64,000 nt of DNA from Rahnella victoriana (GTDB lineage: Bacteria; Pseudomonadota; Gammaproteobacteria; Enterobacterales; Enterobacteriaceae): positions 1-64,000 of the forward strand of contig NZ_SJOJ01000028.1 of NCBI RefSeq assembly GCF_004330295.1. The letters are read 5' to 3'. The stretch's first letter is position 1. Each line of letters begins with the position of its first letter. The position numbers and the translations under genes are program-made. This document shows, piece by piece, positions 17,553 to 28,437 of the stretch. The notes beneath the pieces are model-generated. The model ran no database searches. It was not told the DNA's origin and was given only the letters and a program-made list of their open reading frames with translations.

Positions 17553-17590
17553 ATAAAGGCGGTGACTGAGTTAACAATCACCGCCTTTAT
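17553..17590. terminator. Terminator after mgtA
   Basis: A 13-bp perfect inverted repeat ATAAAGGCGGTGA / TCACCGCCTTTAT around a 12-base loop, 17 bases after the mgtA stop on the - strand. Confidence 0.75.
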
Positions 17591-17606
17591 GATTAACGCG
17601 AAACCC

Positions 17607-20309
17607 TTATTGCCAGCCGTAACGGCGCACGAACCAGCCTTTCACGCACTGCGTCAGCACCATGTAACCGGCCAGGATCGCCACCAGCCACGGGAAGTAG
17701 CTCAGCGGCAGCGGCTGCAATTGCAGGAAACCGGCAACGGGTGAGTAAATCAGGGAGATGCCGGTCACCACCACCAGCAGCGTCATGATGCACAGCGGCC
17801 AGGAGGCGCGGCTCTGAATAAACGGCACTTTGCGGGTGCGGATCATGTGCACGATCAACGTCTGCGACAGCAATCCTTCAATGAACCAGCCGGACTGGAA
17901 CAGCGTCTGCGCCTCCACCGTATTGGCCTGGAACACCCACCACATCAGGCCAAAGGTCATGATATCGAACACGGAACTGATCGGCCCGAAGAACACCATA
18001 AAGCGGCCAATGTCACCCGCGTTCCAGCGCTGCGGTTTTGCCAGTTGCTCTTCATCCACGTTATCAAACGGGATCGCCACCTGAGACACATCGTAAATCA
18101 GGTTCTGAATCAGCAGATGCAGCGGCAACATCGGCAGGAACGGCAGGAAGGCGCTGGCGACCAGCACGCTGAACACGTTACCGAAGTTAGAACTGGCGGT
18201 CATTTTGATGTATTTCAGCATGTTGGCGAAGGTTCTGCGCCCTTCTGTCACACCCTGCTCCAGCACCATCAGGCTTTTTTCCAGCAGAATGATATCCGCC
18301 GCTTCTTTGGCGATATCCACCGCCGAATCCACGGAAATACCAATGTCTGCCGCACGCAGCGCCGGGGCGTCGTTAATGCCGTCGCCCATAAACCCGACCA
18401 CATGCCCTTCACCACGCAACACGCGCACAATGCGCTCTTTGTGCATCGGCGTGAGTTTGGCGAACACCGTGGTGTCGCGGGCGACCCGCAGCAACTGACT
18501 GTCATCCATGGCATCAATATCGCTGCCGATCAGCACGTTATCGGCCTGTAATCCCACATCTTTGCAGACTTTGCGCGCCACCAGCGGATTATCGCCGGTG
18601 AGGATTTTCACCGTCACACCCTTGCGTTGCAGCGCGTCCAGCGCCGGTGCAGTGCTCTCTTTTGGCGGATCGAGAAACGCGATATAACCGGCAAGGATCA
18701 GGCTGGATTCATCGGTCACGCCATAACCCTGCGTGCGCGATGGCATCACTTTATGCGCCACTGCCACCACGCGCAGCCCCTGCTGATTGAGATCGTCGGT
18801 AATGCGGCGGATACGCGCCAGCAACACATCGGTCAGCGGCACAATCTCACCGTTGAGCTGCACCAGCGTACAAATCGACAGCATTTCTTCCAGCGCGCCT
18901 TTGCAGATCAGACGATGGTTCTGATCATTTTCGGCCACCACCACAGACATACGGCGGCGGTCGAAATCGAACGGAATTTCATCGACTTTCAGCGAGTGAT
19001 GCGCCTTGCTGGCATCACCGCATTCCAGCACCGCGACATCCAGCAGATTTTTCAGGCCGGTCTGATAATGGCTGTTCAGCCACGCCAGATGCAGCACGTC
19101 GTCGTTGGTTTCACCGAGCACGTCGGTGTGGCGCTCGAGCACGATTTTATCCTGCGTCAGCGTTCCGGTCTTATCGGTGCAGAGGATGTCCATCGCGCCG
19201 AAGTTCTGGATGGCGTCCAGACGTTTAACGATCACTTTCTGGCGGGACAGTTTGACCGCGCCTTTCGCCAGCGTCGAGGTGACAATCATCGGCAGCATTT
19301 CCGGTGTCAGCCCGACCGCCACGGAGAGCGCGAACAGCGCCGCTTCCCACCAGTCGCCTTTGGTGTAGCCGTTGATCACCAGCACGACCGGCGTCATCAC
19401 CATCATAAAGCGGATCAGCAGCCAGCTGACTTTGCTGATCCCGGCCTGGAAGGCATTCGGCTGGGTATCTTCCTGAACCACACGTTCGGCGAGCTGGCCG
19501 AACCAGGTTTTGCCGCCGGTGGCAATCACCATGGCGATCGCCGTGCCGCTCACCACGTTGGTGCCCATAAAGCACAGCGTGTTCAGTTCAAGCGGGTCCG
19601 CCGCCACCGGTTTTTTCTCGCAGGCATGTTTTTCCACCGGCAGGGATTCACCGGTCAGCGCCGCCTGGCTGATGAACAGATCTTTGGCAGACAGAATGCG
19701 CAGATCCGCCGGGATCATATCGCCCGCCGACAGTTTGATCAGATCACCCGGCACCAGCTGGCTGATCGGGATTTCCACCGTTTCGCTGCGCCCGGTTTGA
19801 GCGTCACTGCGCAGCACCGTGGCGGTATTGCTGACCATGGCTTTCAGCGCATCCGCCGCTTTGTTGGAGCGCGCTTCCTGAATAAAATGCATAAACGTAG
19901 AGATCAGCACCATCGCGCCAATCACCAGCGCGGCGGTCAGATCGTCGGTAGCGTAGGACACCAGCCCGAGCACGGTCAGCAGCAGGTTGAACGGATTGCG
20001 GTAGCAGTGCCATAAATGCAGCCACCACGGTGCCGGTTGCTGGTCGCCGGTCTGATTGAGGCCGGACACCTCGCGGATCGCGTCGGCTTCGTGCGCCGTC
20101 AGCCCTTCAGGATGGCTGGCGAATTGCAGATACAGCTGGTCTTCCGTGGCACGGGCACAGGCCTGACAATGTGCCGACATCGCGGCAGGGATCGCCTGCG
20201 CAGCACGGGCCGGCACGTTTTCTAGCATCGGGTCACGACGGACTAAACGACGCGGTAAGTTACGGCTGAGCGCAGTGAGCAGCCGGGAAGTGAAATTTTT
20301 GAACATCAT
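17607..20309 (-). CDS. mgtA: Magnesium-transporting P-type ATPase MgtA
   Basis: 900 residues, as E. coli MgtA (898). It is a P3B-type ATPase with the phosphorylation motif DKTGTLT (about residue 380), the actuator-domain TGES (LTGESLPV), the hinge GDGINDAPAL (about 645-654) and ten predicted membrane helices. It imports Mg2+ across the inner membrane at low external Mg2+. The start at ATG 20309 is preferred: AAGGTG lies 5 bases upstream and the length fits; a GTG 21 bases further upstream is the alternative. A PhoP-type promoter, a leader of about 280 nt and an MgtL-like leader peptide precede it. Confidence 0.96.
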   Translation of the reverse strand: MMFKNFTSRLLTALSRNLPRRLVRRDPMLENVPARAAQAIPAAMSAHCQACARATEDQLYLQFASHPEGLTAHEADAIREVSGLNQTGDQQPAPWWLHLWHCYRNPFNLLLTVLGLVSYATDDLTAALVIGAMVLISTFMHFIQEARSNKAADALKAMVSNTATVLRSDAQTGRSETVEIPISQLVPGDLIKLSAGDMIPADLRILSAKDLFISQAALTGESLPVEKHACEKKPVAADPLELNTLCFMGTNVVSGTAIAMVIATGGKTWFGQLAERVVQEDTQPNAFQAGISKVSWLLIRFMMVMTPVVLVINGYTKGDWWEAALFALSVAVGLTPEMLPMIVTSTLAKGAVKLSRQKVIVKRLDAIQNFGAMDILCTDKTGTLTQDKIVLERHTDVLGETNDDVLHLAWLNSHYQTGLKNLLDVAVLECGDASKAHHSLKVDEIPFDFDRRRMSVVVAENDQNHRLICKGALEEMLSICTLVQLNGEIVPLTDVLLARIRRITDDLNQQGLRVVAVAHKVMPSRTQGYGVTDESSLILAGYIAFLDPPKESTAPALDALQRKGVTVKILTGDNPLVARKVCKDVGLQADNVLIGSDIDAMDDSQLLRVARDTTVFAKLTPMHKERIVRVLRGEGHVVGFMGDGINDAPALRAADIGISVDSAVDIAKEAADIILLEKSLMVLEQGVTEGRRTFANMLKYIKMTASSNFGNVFSVLVASAFLPFLPMLPLHLLIQNLIYDVSQVAIPFDNVDEEQLAKPQRWNAGDIGRFMVFFGPISSVFDIMTFGLMWWVFQANTVEAQTLFQSGWFIEGLLSQTLIVHMIRTRKVPFIQSRASWPLCIMTLLVVVTGISLIYSPVAGFLQLQPLPLSYFPWLVAILAGYMVLTQCVKGWFVRRYGWQ

Positions 20310-20452
20310 TCGCACCTTTGTTGCGCCCACGGCAAAGCCGCCGTGAGCATGGCAAAAGGGTTATAAAAACAGGGCGAACGAAAAAGACGATCGCCACTGC
20401 TTACCAGGTAACGTCACGGCAAGCAGCAGCAAAAATGCGGGTGCTTACCGGA

Positions 20453-20488
20453 TCACAACGGACCTACTGAGTTGGGGTCGGGTTCCAT
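20453..20488 (-). CDS. mgtL: MgtL-like leader peptide of mgtA
   Basis: An 11-residue frame, MEPDPNSVGPL, behind a strong GGAGGTG ribosome site in the mgtA leader, about 145 bases before the mgtA start. Salmonella mgtL begins with the same MEPDP. Translation through this acidic/proline stretch couples Mg2+ and proline status (ribosome stability and speed) to Rho-dependent termination in the leader. The peptide here is shorter than the 17-residue Salmonella MgtL and lacks its second proline/arginine run (PLPRRR), so its proline sensing could be weaker while the ribosome-destabilising EPDP is kept. Confidence 0.85.
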   Translation of the reverse strand: MEPDPNSVGPL

Positions 20489-20595
20489 GGGTTTTCACCT
20501 CCGGTAAGGAACGGTTGGGAAATTCATACGCATCGGGTATAAAAATCCGTTAGGGTAACGGCACGGATGACGCACACAGCATCTCCGGCGAGCGC

Positions 20596-20630
20596 ACTAT
20601 ACGCCGGTTAACTACAACCAAATTTAAACC
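20596..20630 (-). promoter_or_regulatory. PhoP-dependent promoter of mgtA
   Basis: On the - strand the direct repeat GGTTTA-AATTT-GGTTGT (complement of 20614-20630) matches the PhoP box ((T/G)GTTTA, 5 bases, (T/G)GTTTA). It is followed after 12 bases by a -10 element TATAGT (complement of 20596-20601). This is the class I arrangement of PhoP promoters. Transcription would begin near 20588 and give a leader of about 280 nt. The box also lies just upstream of treR on the other strand. Confidence 0.75.
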
Positions 20631-20652
20631 TGACCCTCTTTCACCTGAAAAC

Positions 20653-21609
20653 ATGACCCTACAAAATCGCCTGACCATTAATGATATTGCCCGCCTGAGC
20701 GGTGTCGGAAAATCCACGGTTTCCCGCGTTTTAAATAACGAAGGCAACGTCAGCCCGCAAACCCGCGAACGGGTGTTACAGGTGATTGAACAGCAACATT
20801 TCAGCCCGTCGAAATCCGCGCGGGCGATGCGTGGCTTCAGCGATAAAATTGTGGCGATCATTGTGTCGCGCCTGGATTCTCCGTCAGAAAATCAGGCGGT
20901 GCGCGCCATGCTGCCGCTGTTTTATCAGCAGGGTTACGACCCGATTGTGCTGGAAAGCCAGTTCAGCGCCGAACGCGTTAAAGAGCATTTACAGGTGCTG
21001 AAGCAGCGCAATATCGACGGCGTGGTGTTGTTTGGTTTTACCGGTTTATCGGCGCAAATGCTGACGCCGTGGCAGGACAAACTGGTGATGCTGGCGCGCG
21101 ATATGCCGGGGTTGTCTTCGGTGTGTTATGACGATGCCGGTGCGGTACAACTGCTGATGAACAAGTTGCTGGCGCAGGATATCCGCCGCATCGGGTTTAT
21201 CGGCGTTTCGCCACGGGACACCACCACCGGTCAGCGACGCAGTGAAGCTTATCAGGCGTTGTGTCAGGCGCAGGGGCTGACGCCGCACATGGCGCTTGGC
21301 GAACTGACCTATCAGAGCGGTTTTGACCTGATCCCGCGCTTACTGGAAAACGACATTCAGGCGGTGATTTGCGCCTCGGATACCATCGCTATCGGCGCAC
21401 AGAAATACCTGCAACAGCAGCAAATCCGCGACATTCAGGTCTGCGGTATCGGCAATAACCCGCTGCTGCATTTCCTGTTCCCGGAATCGTACTCGGTGGA
21501 ACTCGGTTATGGCGCAGGCGGCGAAGCGGCAGCCCGACAATTGCTGACGCAGCTCAGCGGTTCTGCGCCCGTGCAACAGCTGATTATCCCCGGAAAGCTG
21601 GCTTTCTGA
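20653..21609 (+). CDS. treR: Trehalose operon repressor TreR
   Basis: 318 residues of the LacI/GalR family, closely similar to E. coli TreR. The N-terminal helix-turn-helix starts LTINDIARLSGVGKSTVSRV (about residues 7-26), followed by the hinge helix (SPSKSARAM) and a periplasmic-binding-protein-like domain that senses trehalose-6-phosphate. It represses treBC. The reading may start a few residues later (MTLQNRLT versus MQNRLT in E. coli). It is transcribed divergently from mgtA and ends about 150 bases before treB. Confidence 0.95.
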   Translation: MTLQNRLTINDIARLSGVGKSTVSRVLNNEGNVSPQTRERVLQVIEQQHFSPSKSARAMRGFSDKIVAIIVSRLDSPSENQAVRAMLPLFYQQGYDPIVLESQFSAERVKEHLQVLKQRNIDGVVLFGFTGLSAQMLTPWQDKLVMLARDMPGLSSVCYDDAGAVQLLMNKLLAQDIRRIGFIGVSPRDTTTGQRRSEAYQALCQAQGLTPHMALGELTYQSGFDLIPRLLENDIQAVICASDTIAIGAQKYLQQQQIRDIQVCGIGNNPLLHFLFPESYSVELGYGAGGEAAARQLLTQLSGSAPVQQLIIPGKLAF

Positions 21610-21660
21610 TCCCCTGCCTTTCTGCCCTGTACCTTTCTTAAAAGCAGAAACTTTGTGATC

Positions 21661-21700
21661 GTCCCGGCAAAACCGGGAACGTTCCCGGACAAGTTCCCGC
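21661..21700 (+). promoter_or_regulatory. TreR operator region before treB
   Basis: The perfect 16-bp palindrome CCGGGAACGTTCCCGG (21673-21688) sits between a further inverted half-site on the left (TCCCGG at 21662-21667, which also pairs with CCGGGA at 21673) and a direct half-site GTTCCCG at 21693-21699. LacI-family operators have this central-CG symmetric form, and TreR is encoded just upstream. The cluster suggests cooperative or overlapping binding. Confidence 0.7.
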
Positions 21701-21760
21701 CGCCTTCGCTATGCTTAAACCGTACCCTACACACTCACGCTACATCACAGGCCACTTCCC

Positions 21761-23179
21761 ATGAGCAAAGTTAAGCAACAGGATGTTGATCAGCTGATCG
21801 CCCTTGTCGGCGGCAGCGACAATATCGCGATGGTGACTCACTGCATTACGCGTCTTCGTTTCGTCCTCAATGATCCGTCTAAAGCCGATCCGAAAGGTCT
21901 CGAAGCCCTGCCGATGGTCAAAGGCTGCTTCACCAATGCCGGGCAATTTCAGGTAGTGATCGGGCCGGAAGTGGACGATTACTATAAAGTTTTACTCGCC
22001 AGCACCGGTAAAAGTCAGGCGGGAAAAGAGCAGGCAAAAATCGCCGCCCGCCAGAATATGAGCTGGTTTGAACGCAGCATTTCGCACTTTGCGGAAATCT
22101 TCTTCCCGCTGCTCCCGGCGCTGATCAGCGGCGGTTTAATTCTCGGTTTCCGCAACGTCATCGGTGAAATCCCGATGAGCGACGGCCAGACGCTGGCGCA
22201 GATGCATCCGCTGTGGCAGTCGATTTACGACTTCCTGTGGCTGCTCGGCGAAGCGGTGTTTATGTTCCTGCCGGTGGCGGTCTGCTGGTCAACGGTCAGA
22301 AAAATGGGTGGCACCGAAATCCTCGGCATCGTGCTGGGTATCACGCTGGTGTCGCCACAGCTGATGAACTCCTACAACCTCGGTCAGCAAATTCCCGAAG
22401 TGTGGAATTTCGGCTGGTTCACCATCGAAAAAGTCGGTTATCAGGCGCAGGTCATTCCTTCCGTGCTTGCCGGGATGGCGCTGGCGATGATTGAAAATGG
22501 CCTCAAACGCATCGTGCCCAATTACCTGTATCTGGTGATTGTGCCGGTCAGCTCACTGCTGATTGCCGTCTTCCTGGCGCATACGCTGATCGGGCCGTTT
22601 GGTCGTATGGTCGGCGACGGTGTGGCCTTCGCCGTGAAATTCATCATGACCGGCAGCCTCGCGCCGGTCGGTGCGGCACTGTTTGGCTTCCTCTACGCGC
22701 CACTGGTGATTACCGGCGTGCATCAGACCACACTCGCCATCGATATGCAGATGGTGCAAAGCACCGGCGGCACCCCGGTCTGGCCGCTGATCGCCCTCTC
22801 CAACATTGCGCAGGCTTCCGCCGTGGTCGGGGTGATTATCGTCAGCCGTAAACACAACGAACGTGAGATTTCCGTCCCTGCCGCCATCTCCGCCTTCCTC
22901 GGCGTCACCGAACCGGCCATGTACGGGATCAACCTGAAATACCGCTTCCCGATGCTGTGCGCCATGATTGGCTCCGCCTGTGCCGGTCTGATTTGCGGCC
23001 TGTTCCACGTGACGGCCAACGGCATCGGCGTCGGCGGCTTGCCGGGCATTCTGTCCATCAAACCGCAGTTCTGGAGCATTTACGCACTGGCCATGCTGGT
23101 GGCGATTGTGGTGCCAGTGATCCTGACCGTCGTGGTGTATCAGCGTAAAGCGCGCCGTGGCGAGCTGGCCGTGGCGTAA
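21761..23179 (+). CDS. treB: Trehalose-specific PTS enzyme IIBC
   Basis: 472 residues. The N-terminal EIIB domain has the phosphorylated Cys in MVTHCITRLRF (about residue 28), and the EIIC membrane domain (from about residue 105) has about ten helices. It takes up trehalose and phosphorylates it to trehalose-6-phosphate, with EIIA supplied by glucose Crr as in E. coli. It is preceded by the TreR operator and followed after 21 bases by treC. Confidence 0.95.
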   Translation: MSKVKQQDVDQLIALVGGSDNIAMVTHCITRLRFVLNDPSKADPKGLEALPMVKGCFTNAGQFQVVIGPEVDDYYKVLLASTGKSQAGKEQAKIAARQNMSWFERSISHFAEIFFPLLPALISGGLILGFRNVIGEIPMSDGQTLAQMHPLWQSIYDFLWLLGEAVFMFLPVAVCWSTVRKMGGTEILGIVLGITLVSPQLMNSYNLGQQIPEVWNFGWFTIEKVGYQAQVIPSVLAGMALAMIENGLKRIVPNYLYLVIVPVSSLLIAVFLAHTLIGPFGRMVGDGVAFAVKFIMTGSLAPVGAALFGFLYAPLVITGVHQTTLAIDMQMVQSTGGTPVWPLIALSNIAQASAVVGVIIVSRKHNEREISVPAAISAFLGVTEPAMYGINLKYRFPMLCAMIGSACAGLICGLFHVTANGIGVGGLPGILSIKPQFWSIYALAMLVAIVVPVILTVVVYQRKARRGELAVA

Positions 23180-23200
23180 GACATTCAAAAGGAAAATGGA

Positions 23201-24844
23201 ATGAGCAGCGAATTGCCGTGGTGGAAAAACGGCGTGATTTACCAGATTTACCCAAAGAGTTTTCAGGACACCACCGGTAGCGGTACGGGGGATATCAACG
23301 GCATCACGCAGCGTCTGGATTACCTGAAAACGCTCGGCGTCGATGCCCTGTGGCTGACGCCGATGTACCTGTCGCCGCAGATTGATAATGGCTACGACGT
23401 GGCGGATTACTGCGAGATTGACCCGGCTTACGGCACGCTGGAAGATTTCGAACGGCTGACCGCAGAGGCGCATCAGCGCGGGATCCGCATCGTGATGGAC
23501 ATGGTGTTTAATCACTCTTCCACGCATCACGAATGGTTCCGCCAGTCGCAGGATCCGGGCAGTCCGTTCCGTCCGTTTTATATCTGGCGTGACGGCGCGG
23601 ACGGAGGCGGGCCGCCGAATAACTGGCGTTCAAAATTCGGTGGCGGCGCCTGGCAGTGGCATGAAACCAGCGGTCAGTATTATCTGCATCTGTTCGCCAC
23701 CGAGCAGGCCGATCTCAACTGGGAATACCCGCCGGTGCGCGAGGCGCTGAAAAAAGTCTGCCAGTTCTGGGCGGACAAAGGCGTCGACGGGCTGCGTCTG
23801 GACGTGATCAATCTGGTGTCCAAGCAGCAGGATTTCCCGTCTGACGACGCCGGGGATGGCCGCCGTTTTTACACCGACGGCCCGCGCATTCATGAGTTCC
23901 TGCAGGAATTCAGCCGCGACGTGTTCAAACCCCTCGGGCTGATGACCGTCGGCGAAATGTCTTCCACCCAACTGGAGCACTGCCGCCGTTACGCCGCCAA
24001 CGACGGCAGCGAACTGTCGATGACCTTTAACTTTCATCACCTGAAAGTGGATTATCCGAACGGCGAAAAATGGACTGACGCGCCACCGGATTTTATCCAG
24101 CTTAAGCAGATTTTCCGCGACTGGCAGCAGGGCATGCACGGTCACGCCTGGAACGCGCTGTTCTGGTGTAATCACGATCAGCCGCGCATCGTGTCGCGTT
24201 TTGGTGATGAAGGCGCACTGCGCACCACGTCGGCTAAAATGCTGGCGATGGTGCTGCACGGTCTGCAGGGCACGCCGTACATTTATCAGGGCGAGGAAAT
24301 CGGCATGACCAATCCGGGCTTCAGACATCTCGAGCAATACCGCGATGTGGAAAGCCTGAACATGTTTGCCGAACTGAAAACGGATGGCCGCGACACCGCA
24401 GAACTGCTGCGCATTCTGGCGAAGAAATCGCGGGACAACGCGCGTACGCCGATGCAATGGAACGCCGGAGATCAGGCCGGATTTACCACCGGCACACCGT
24501 GGATTTCCGTCAGCCACAATGCCAGAGACATCAATACCGAACAGGCGCTGGCCGATAAAGACTCGGTGTTTTATCTGTATCAGCAACTGATCCGCCTGCG
24601 CAAAACATTGCCGGTACTGACCGGTGGCGATTATCAGGATTTGCTGCCAGAGCATCCGCAACTCTGGTGCTATACCCGCACGGCAGACGGCAAAACCCTG
24701 CGGGTGATGGCAAACCTGAGCGCACAGGATCAGGCGTTCACCTTGCCGGAATTCAGCGGCAGCACGGTGCTGAGTAATTATGCGACACCGGCACTTTCCG
24801 GCACGCTGCGTCCGTACGAATGTCTGTGGCAACTCGCCGGATAA
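23201..24844 (+). CDS. treC: Trehalose-6-phosphate hydrolase
   Basis: 547 residues, GH13 alpha-amylase superfamily, size as E. coli TreC (551). Typical GH13 regions are present: DMVFNHSS (about residue 100), GLRLDVINL with the nucleophile Asp (about 200), VGEMSS with the acid/base Glu (about 250) and NHDQPR (about 323-328). It splits intracellular trehalose-6-phosphate to glucose and glucose-6-phosphate. AAAGGAAAA precedes the ATG, and it is cotranscribed with treB. Confidence 0.95.
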   Translation: MSSELPWWKNGVIYQIYPKSFQDTTGSGTGDINGITQRLDYLKTLGVDALWLTPMYLSPQIDNGYDVADYCEIDPAYGTLEDFERLTAEAHQRGIRIVMDMVFNHSSTHHEWFRQSQDPGSPFRPFYIWRDGADGGGPPNNWRSKFGGGAWQWHETSGQYYLHLFATEQADLNWEYPPVREALKKVCQFWADKGVDGLRLDVINLVSKQQDFPSDDAGDGRRFYTDGPRIHEFLQEFSRDVFKPLGLMTVGEMSSTQLEHCRRYAANDGSELSMTFNFHHLKVDYPNGEKWTDAPPDFIQLKQIFRDWQQGMHGHAWNALFWCNHDQPRIVSRFGDEGALRTTSAKMLAMVLHGLQGTPYIYQGEEIGMTNPGFRHLEQYRDVESLNMFAELKTDGRDTAELLRILAKKSRDNARTPMQWNAGDQAGFTTGTPWISVSHNARDINTEQALADKDSVFYLYQQLIRLRKTLPVLTGGDYQDLLPEHPQLWCYTRTADGKTLRVMANLSAQDQAFTLPEFSGSTVLSNYATPALSGTLRPYECLWQLAG

Positions 24845-24863
24845 TCTGAATTTTCCCTTCTGT

Positions 24864-24900
24864 CGGGTCGGTCACATCCGTGGCTGACCCGTTTGTTTTT
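24864..24900 (+). terminator. Terminator after treC
   Basis: CGGGTC / GACCCG stem extended inward by GTCAC / GTGGC pairs, then GTTTGTTTTTT. Confidence 0.8.
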
Positions 24901-25023
24901 TATGCATCCCCTTATAAAACAACAGGCAAAATTCAGGCCAGAATTTACATTTGGTCATCAATTCTTCCGCCAAAAAAATTCTTTGTTTCAGGTCAATAAA
25001 ACGAGAATTATCACTCGCGTGAA

Positions 25024-25070
25024 TGCTACATATAGTGTGTATAGTACACACCCAACCCAATATATAGCGG
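25024..25070 (+). promoter_or_regulatory. Pair of NrdR boxes in the nrdD promoter
   Basis: TGCTACATATAGTGTG (25024-25039) and ACCCAATATATAGCGG (25055-25070) resemble the 16-bp NrdR box (ACACWATATATWGTGT-like). They are 31 bases apart start to start, three helical turns, the spacing typical of paired NrdR sites. NrdR represses ribonucleotide reductase genes when dATP is high. Confidence 0.75.
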
Positions 25071-25142
25071 TTTACCGCGACAGCTACACAACCGGCCTGT
25101 AAGCCTTGTGCGGCGCGGGATCCGCCCAAAAGGAGTGTCATT

Positions 25143-27326
<2,184 letters not shown>

Positions 27327-27330
27327 TGCT

Positions 27331-27795
27331 GTGAACTTCCATCAGTATTACCCGATTGATGTGGTGAACGGGCCGGGAACACGCTGCGTACTGTTCGTTT
27401 CCGGCTGCGTCCACGAATGCCGCGGGTGCTATAACAAAAGCACCTGGCGGCCGGATTCCGGCAAGCCATTTACGCAGGCAGACGAAGACCGCATCATCGC
27501 CGATCTGCAAAATCCAGTGATCCCGCGTCAGGGTCTGACGCTGTCCGGCGGCGACCCGCTGCATCCACAAAATCTGTCGGCGGTGCGCCAGCTGTTGTTA
27601 CGTGTACAGGCGGAATGTCCGGGCAAAGATGTGTGGATGTGGACCGGTTATACACTCGGCGAACTGACAGTGGAACAGCAGGACGTGGTGGCGCTGATTA
27701 ATGTGCTGGTCGATGGGAAATTCGTGCAGGAACTGAAAGACCCGTCGCTTATCTGGCGCGGCAGCGGCAATCAGGTGATTCATTATTTGCGGTAA
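27331..27795 (+). CDS. nrdG: NrdD-activating radical SAM enzyme NrdG
   Basis: 154 residues, same length as E. coli NrdG. The radical-SAM cluster motif CVHECRGC (Cys26, Cys30, Cys33) holds the [4Fe-4S] cluster; GGDP (SLSGGDPLHP-type) is the SAM-binding GGE-like motif. It generates the glycyl radical on NrdD. The start is GTG, 4 bases after the nrdD stop, so it is translationally linked to nrdD. Confidence 0.96.
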   Translation: MNFHQYYPIDVVNGPGTRCVLFVSGCVHECRGCYNKSTWRPDSGKPFTQADEDRIIADLQNPVIPRQGLTLSGGDPLHPQNLSAVRQLLLRVQAECPGKDVWMWTGYTLGELTVEQQDVVALINVLVDGKFVQELKDPSLIWRGSGNQVIHYLR

Positions 27796-27816
27796 GCACG
27801 TAACCGTAACGTTTCA

Positions 27817-27836
27817 GAGGGGAAATCATCCCCCTC
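27817..27836 (+). terminator. Short hairpin after nrdG
   Basis: GAGGGG / CCCCTC around AAATCATC, followed by ACTTTTC. It is just before the convergent ccdB stop and could serve both strands weakly. Confidence 0.5.
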
Positions 27837-27841
27837 ACTTT

Positions 27842-28156
27842 TCAGATTCCATTCAGTAAAAAATCAAATGCGTTTTTCACTTCGTAGATTTCACCGTCGA
27901 GCTGCCTGACCTGATCACCGATTTCCCGAGGCGGGATCCCTCCGGGAATATGCGTCATCAGCACATAATGTTTGTGCTGAATTTTGAGTAACGGACACAG
28001 CTTTTTAGGGGGAGAAATCGCCATCCTTGCAAGGGGAACCAGTGGCACCATGACCGTATTACCGAAGCCACTGGCAGCAGGATGGAGAATATTAAGCAGG
28101 TACGGATAAGCGGCTTTGCGCTTACCCATATTTTTATAAATAGCAAAATGCTCCAT
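27842..28156 (-). CDS. ccdB: CcdB-family gyrase-poison toxin
   Basis: 104 residues with the CcdB pattern: MVPLVPLARM near residue 37, a YVLMTHIPGGIP segment in the middle (compare the MTT/MTH..SIP segment of known CcdB) and the terminal helix ending DFLLNGI. F-plasmid CcdB kills by trapping DNA gyrase with its last residues Trp-Gly-Ile; here the Gly-Ile is kept but the Trp is Asn, so gyrase poisoning may be weaker or altered. It lies directly after the ccdA-like gene (start one base after its stop). Confidence 0.8.
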   Translation of the reverse strand: MEHFAIYKNMGKRKAAYPYLLNILHPAASGFGNTVMVPLVPLARMAISPPKKLCPLLKIQHKHYVLMTHIPGGIPPREIGDQVRQLDGEIYEVKNAFDFLLNGI

Positions 28157-28318
28157 TTATAATTTCCGTGGCGGATGGGTTAGCGTCCCATGTTTTTCCA
28201 CATATTTCTTGATGGCCTCAAGCCCCGCTTTGTTTTCACGTCGCCATTGTTCAATGGCGGTTTCCTGAAGAGGTTGCTCCAAAGACGTTTTAAAATCCCT
28301 CTTATTTTCTAATGACAT
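28157..28318 (-). CDS. ccdA: CcdA-like antitoxin, short
   Basis: 53 residues from ATG 28318, behind AAAGGAACG. The C-terminal half (EQWRRENKAGLEAIKKYVEKHG.L) matches the toxin-binding arm of CcdA (RWKAENxEGxxxxxxFIExxGxF). The usual ribbon-helix-helix DNA-binding part of about 35 residues is mostly missing, since full-length CcdA has about 72-80 residues. An upstream in-frame TTG would add only 12 residues and does not restore it. It can probably still neutralise CcdB, but autoregulation by DNA binding is doubtful. Confidence 0.72.
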   Translation of the reverse strand: MSLENKRDFKTSLEQPLQETAIEQWRRENKAGLEAIKKYVEKHGTLTHPPRKL

Positions 28319-28409
28319 AACCGTTCCTTTTACGAGTTTTAGTATAAAAAACAATCAACTAAAACAAGTGTATTCCTTCACGCTCTTCCCGTAAGTCACC
28401 ACTGTTAAA

Positions 28410-28434
28410 TCCTGCGAGACGTCTTCCAACTCTT
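28410..28434. repeat. 25-bp direct repeat, left copy
   Basis: TCCTGCGAGACGTCTTCC followed by AACTCTT. An identical copy is at 29181-29205. The two copies flank the HigBA-like module. The sequences outside the repeats differ. Confidence 0.85.
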
Positions 28435-28437
28435 ATT

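Noticed and set aside
18627-20015. 462-codon open frame on the + strand opposite mgtA
   Set aside because: His/Gln/Arg-rich antisense of a well-supported P-type ATPase; no ribosome site or domain.
23630-24832. 400-codon open frame on the - strand opposite treC
   Set aside because: Antisense shadow of a clear GH13 enzyme with biased composition.
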